A DNA stretch of 64,000 bases, from positions 183,289 through 247,288 of the forward strand of contig NZ_VEGI01000006.1 in NCBI RefSeq assembly GCF_007679325.1, written 5' to 3'. Shown piece by piece: positions 63,885-64,000 of this stretch (position 1 is its first letter; every line of letters starts with the position of its first letter). Under the pieces are notes generated by a model that searched no databases, was not told the origin of the DNA, and saw nothing but the letters and a program-made list of their open reading frames with translations. The translations under genes were made by a program, and so were the position numbers. Source of the stretch: Arthrobacter sp. U41. GTDB taxonomy: Bacteria; Actinomycetota; Actinomycetes; Actinomycetales; Micrococcaceae.

Positions 63885-64000
63885 AATTCAATTACATTGA
63901 ATTGTTTCGGATAGTAATTCGAATGTGTCTGTTGTTTGAGAACTCAATAGTGTGCCAAGTTTGTTGATACCAATTTATTGTATTGAATTGGTTGAATTTG
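63885..64000 (+). promoter_or_regulatory. rRNA operon leader (5' of 16S rRNA), cut by window end
   Basis: GTTTGAGAACTCAATAGTG within 63934-63952 is the well-conserved actinobacterial rRNA leader sequence containing the boxA-like antitermination site. Before it, AATTCAAT/ATTGAATT (63885-63892, 63896-63903) forms an 8-bp hairpin. After it, CCAATT/AATTGG (63970-63975, 63986-63991) may be part of the processing stem of pre-16S rRNA. The 16S gene itself should start a little beyond base 64000. Confidence 0.8.

Overview
This is a 64 kb stretch of a high-GC actinobacterial chromosome. It most resembles the Micrococcaceae, in the Arthrobacter/Pseudarthrobacter group. The reasons are the bifunctional isomerase PriA between hisH and SseB, a maleylpyruvate-isomerase-type mycothiol enzyme, a three-gene pnt transhydrogenase, LexA boxes of the CGAAC-N4-GTTCG type, many genes that begin 6-7 bases after a TANNNT box (leaderless messages), and a typical actinobacterial rRNA leader at the right end. 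The content is mostly core chromosome. No prophage, insertion sequence, CRISPR array or tRNA gene was seen.

Layout. 1-10.1 kb: miaB (cut at the left edge), miaA, dapF, a methyltransferase, hflX, dinG, lexA, and a LysM membrane protein divergent from lexA. This order resembles the mycobacterial miaB-to-lexA-to-chiZ region. 10.3-14.7 kb: hisC-hisB-hisH, a 52-residue membrane protein, priA, then SseB. 14.8-20.5 kb: an MFS exporter, DUF1844, infC-rpmI-rplT, a SpoU rRNA methyltransferase and a small stress membrane protein. 20.7-26.7 kb: an MFS transporter, MutT, pntAA-pntAB-pntB and a LexA-box-controlled radical SAM protein. 26.8-32.6 kb: a two-component system with a secreted protein, pyrrolidone-carboxylate peptidase, a SIMPL protein, an HExxH protein and a membrane protein. 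32.8-36.4 kb: pheST. 36.5-42.6 kb: a phosphopantetheinyl transferase facing an M1 metallopeptidase and a 1321-residue Pls/PosA-type membrane NRPS. 42.9-45.2 kb: a quinone oxidoreductase and a fatty acid desaturase. 45.4-54.1 kb: argCJBDFRGH. 54.2-63.6 kb: pdxH-like oxidase, mycothiol enzyme, ogt and ada-alkA divergent from an AAG glycosylase, apt, a HelD-type helicase and tyrS. 63.6-64.0 kb: an AT-rich rRNA operon promoter and leader.

How the genes work together. Two pathways are nearly complete: histidine (hisC, B, H, priA) and arginine (the whole argC-to-argH set with its repressor). DNA damage response recurs: lexA with a probable SOS division inhibitor, a second LexA site inside the promoter of a spore-photolyase-like radical SAM protein, dinG, mutT, and an alkylation-repair block. 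Translation is also prominent (miaAB, hflX, infC-rpmI-rplT, pheST, tyrS, rRNA operon).

The strongest leads for something new are: (1) the membrane NRPS, M1 peptidase and PPTase, which look like a system that makes and degrades an isopeptide-linked cationic amino-acid polymer; (2) a 389-nt hflX leader that starts with a leaderless six-codon ORF, suggesting ribosome-sensed control of a ribosome-rescue GTPase; (3) the SOS-controlled radical SAM protein; and (4) several short tandem-repeat arrays placed at gene borders.
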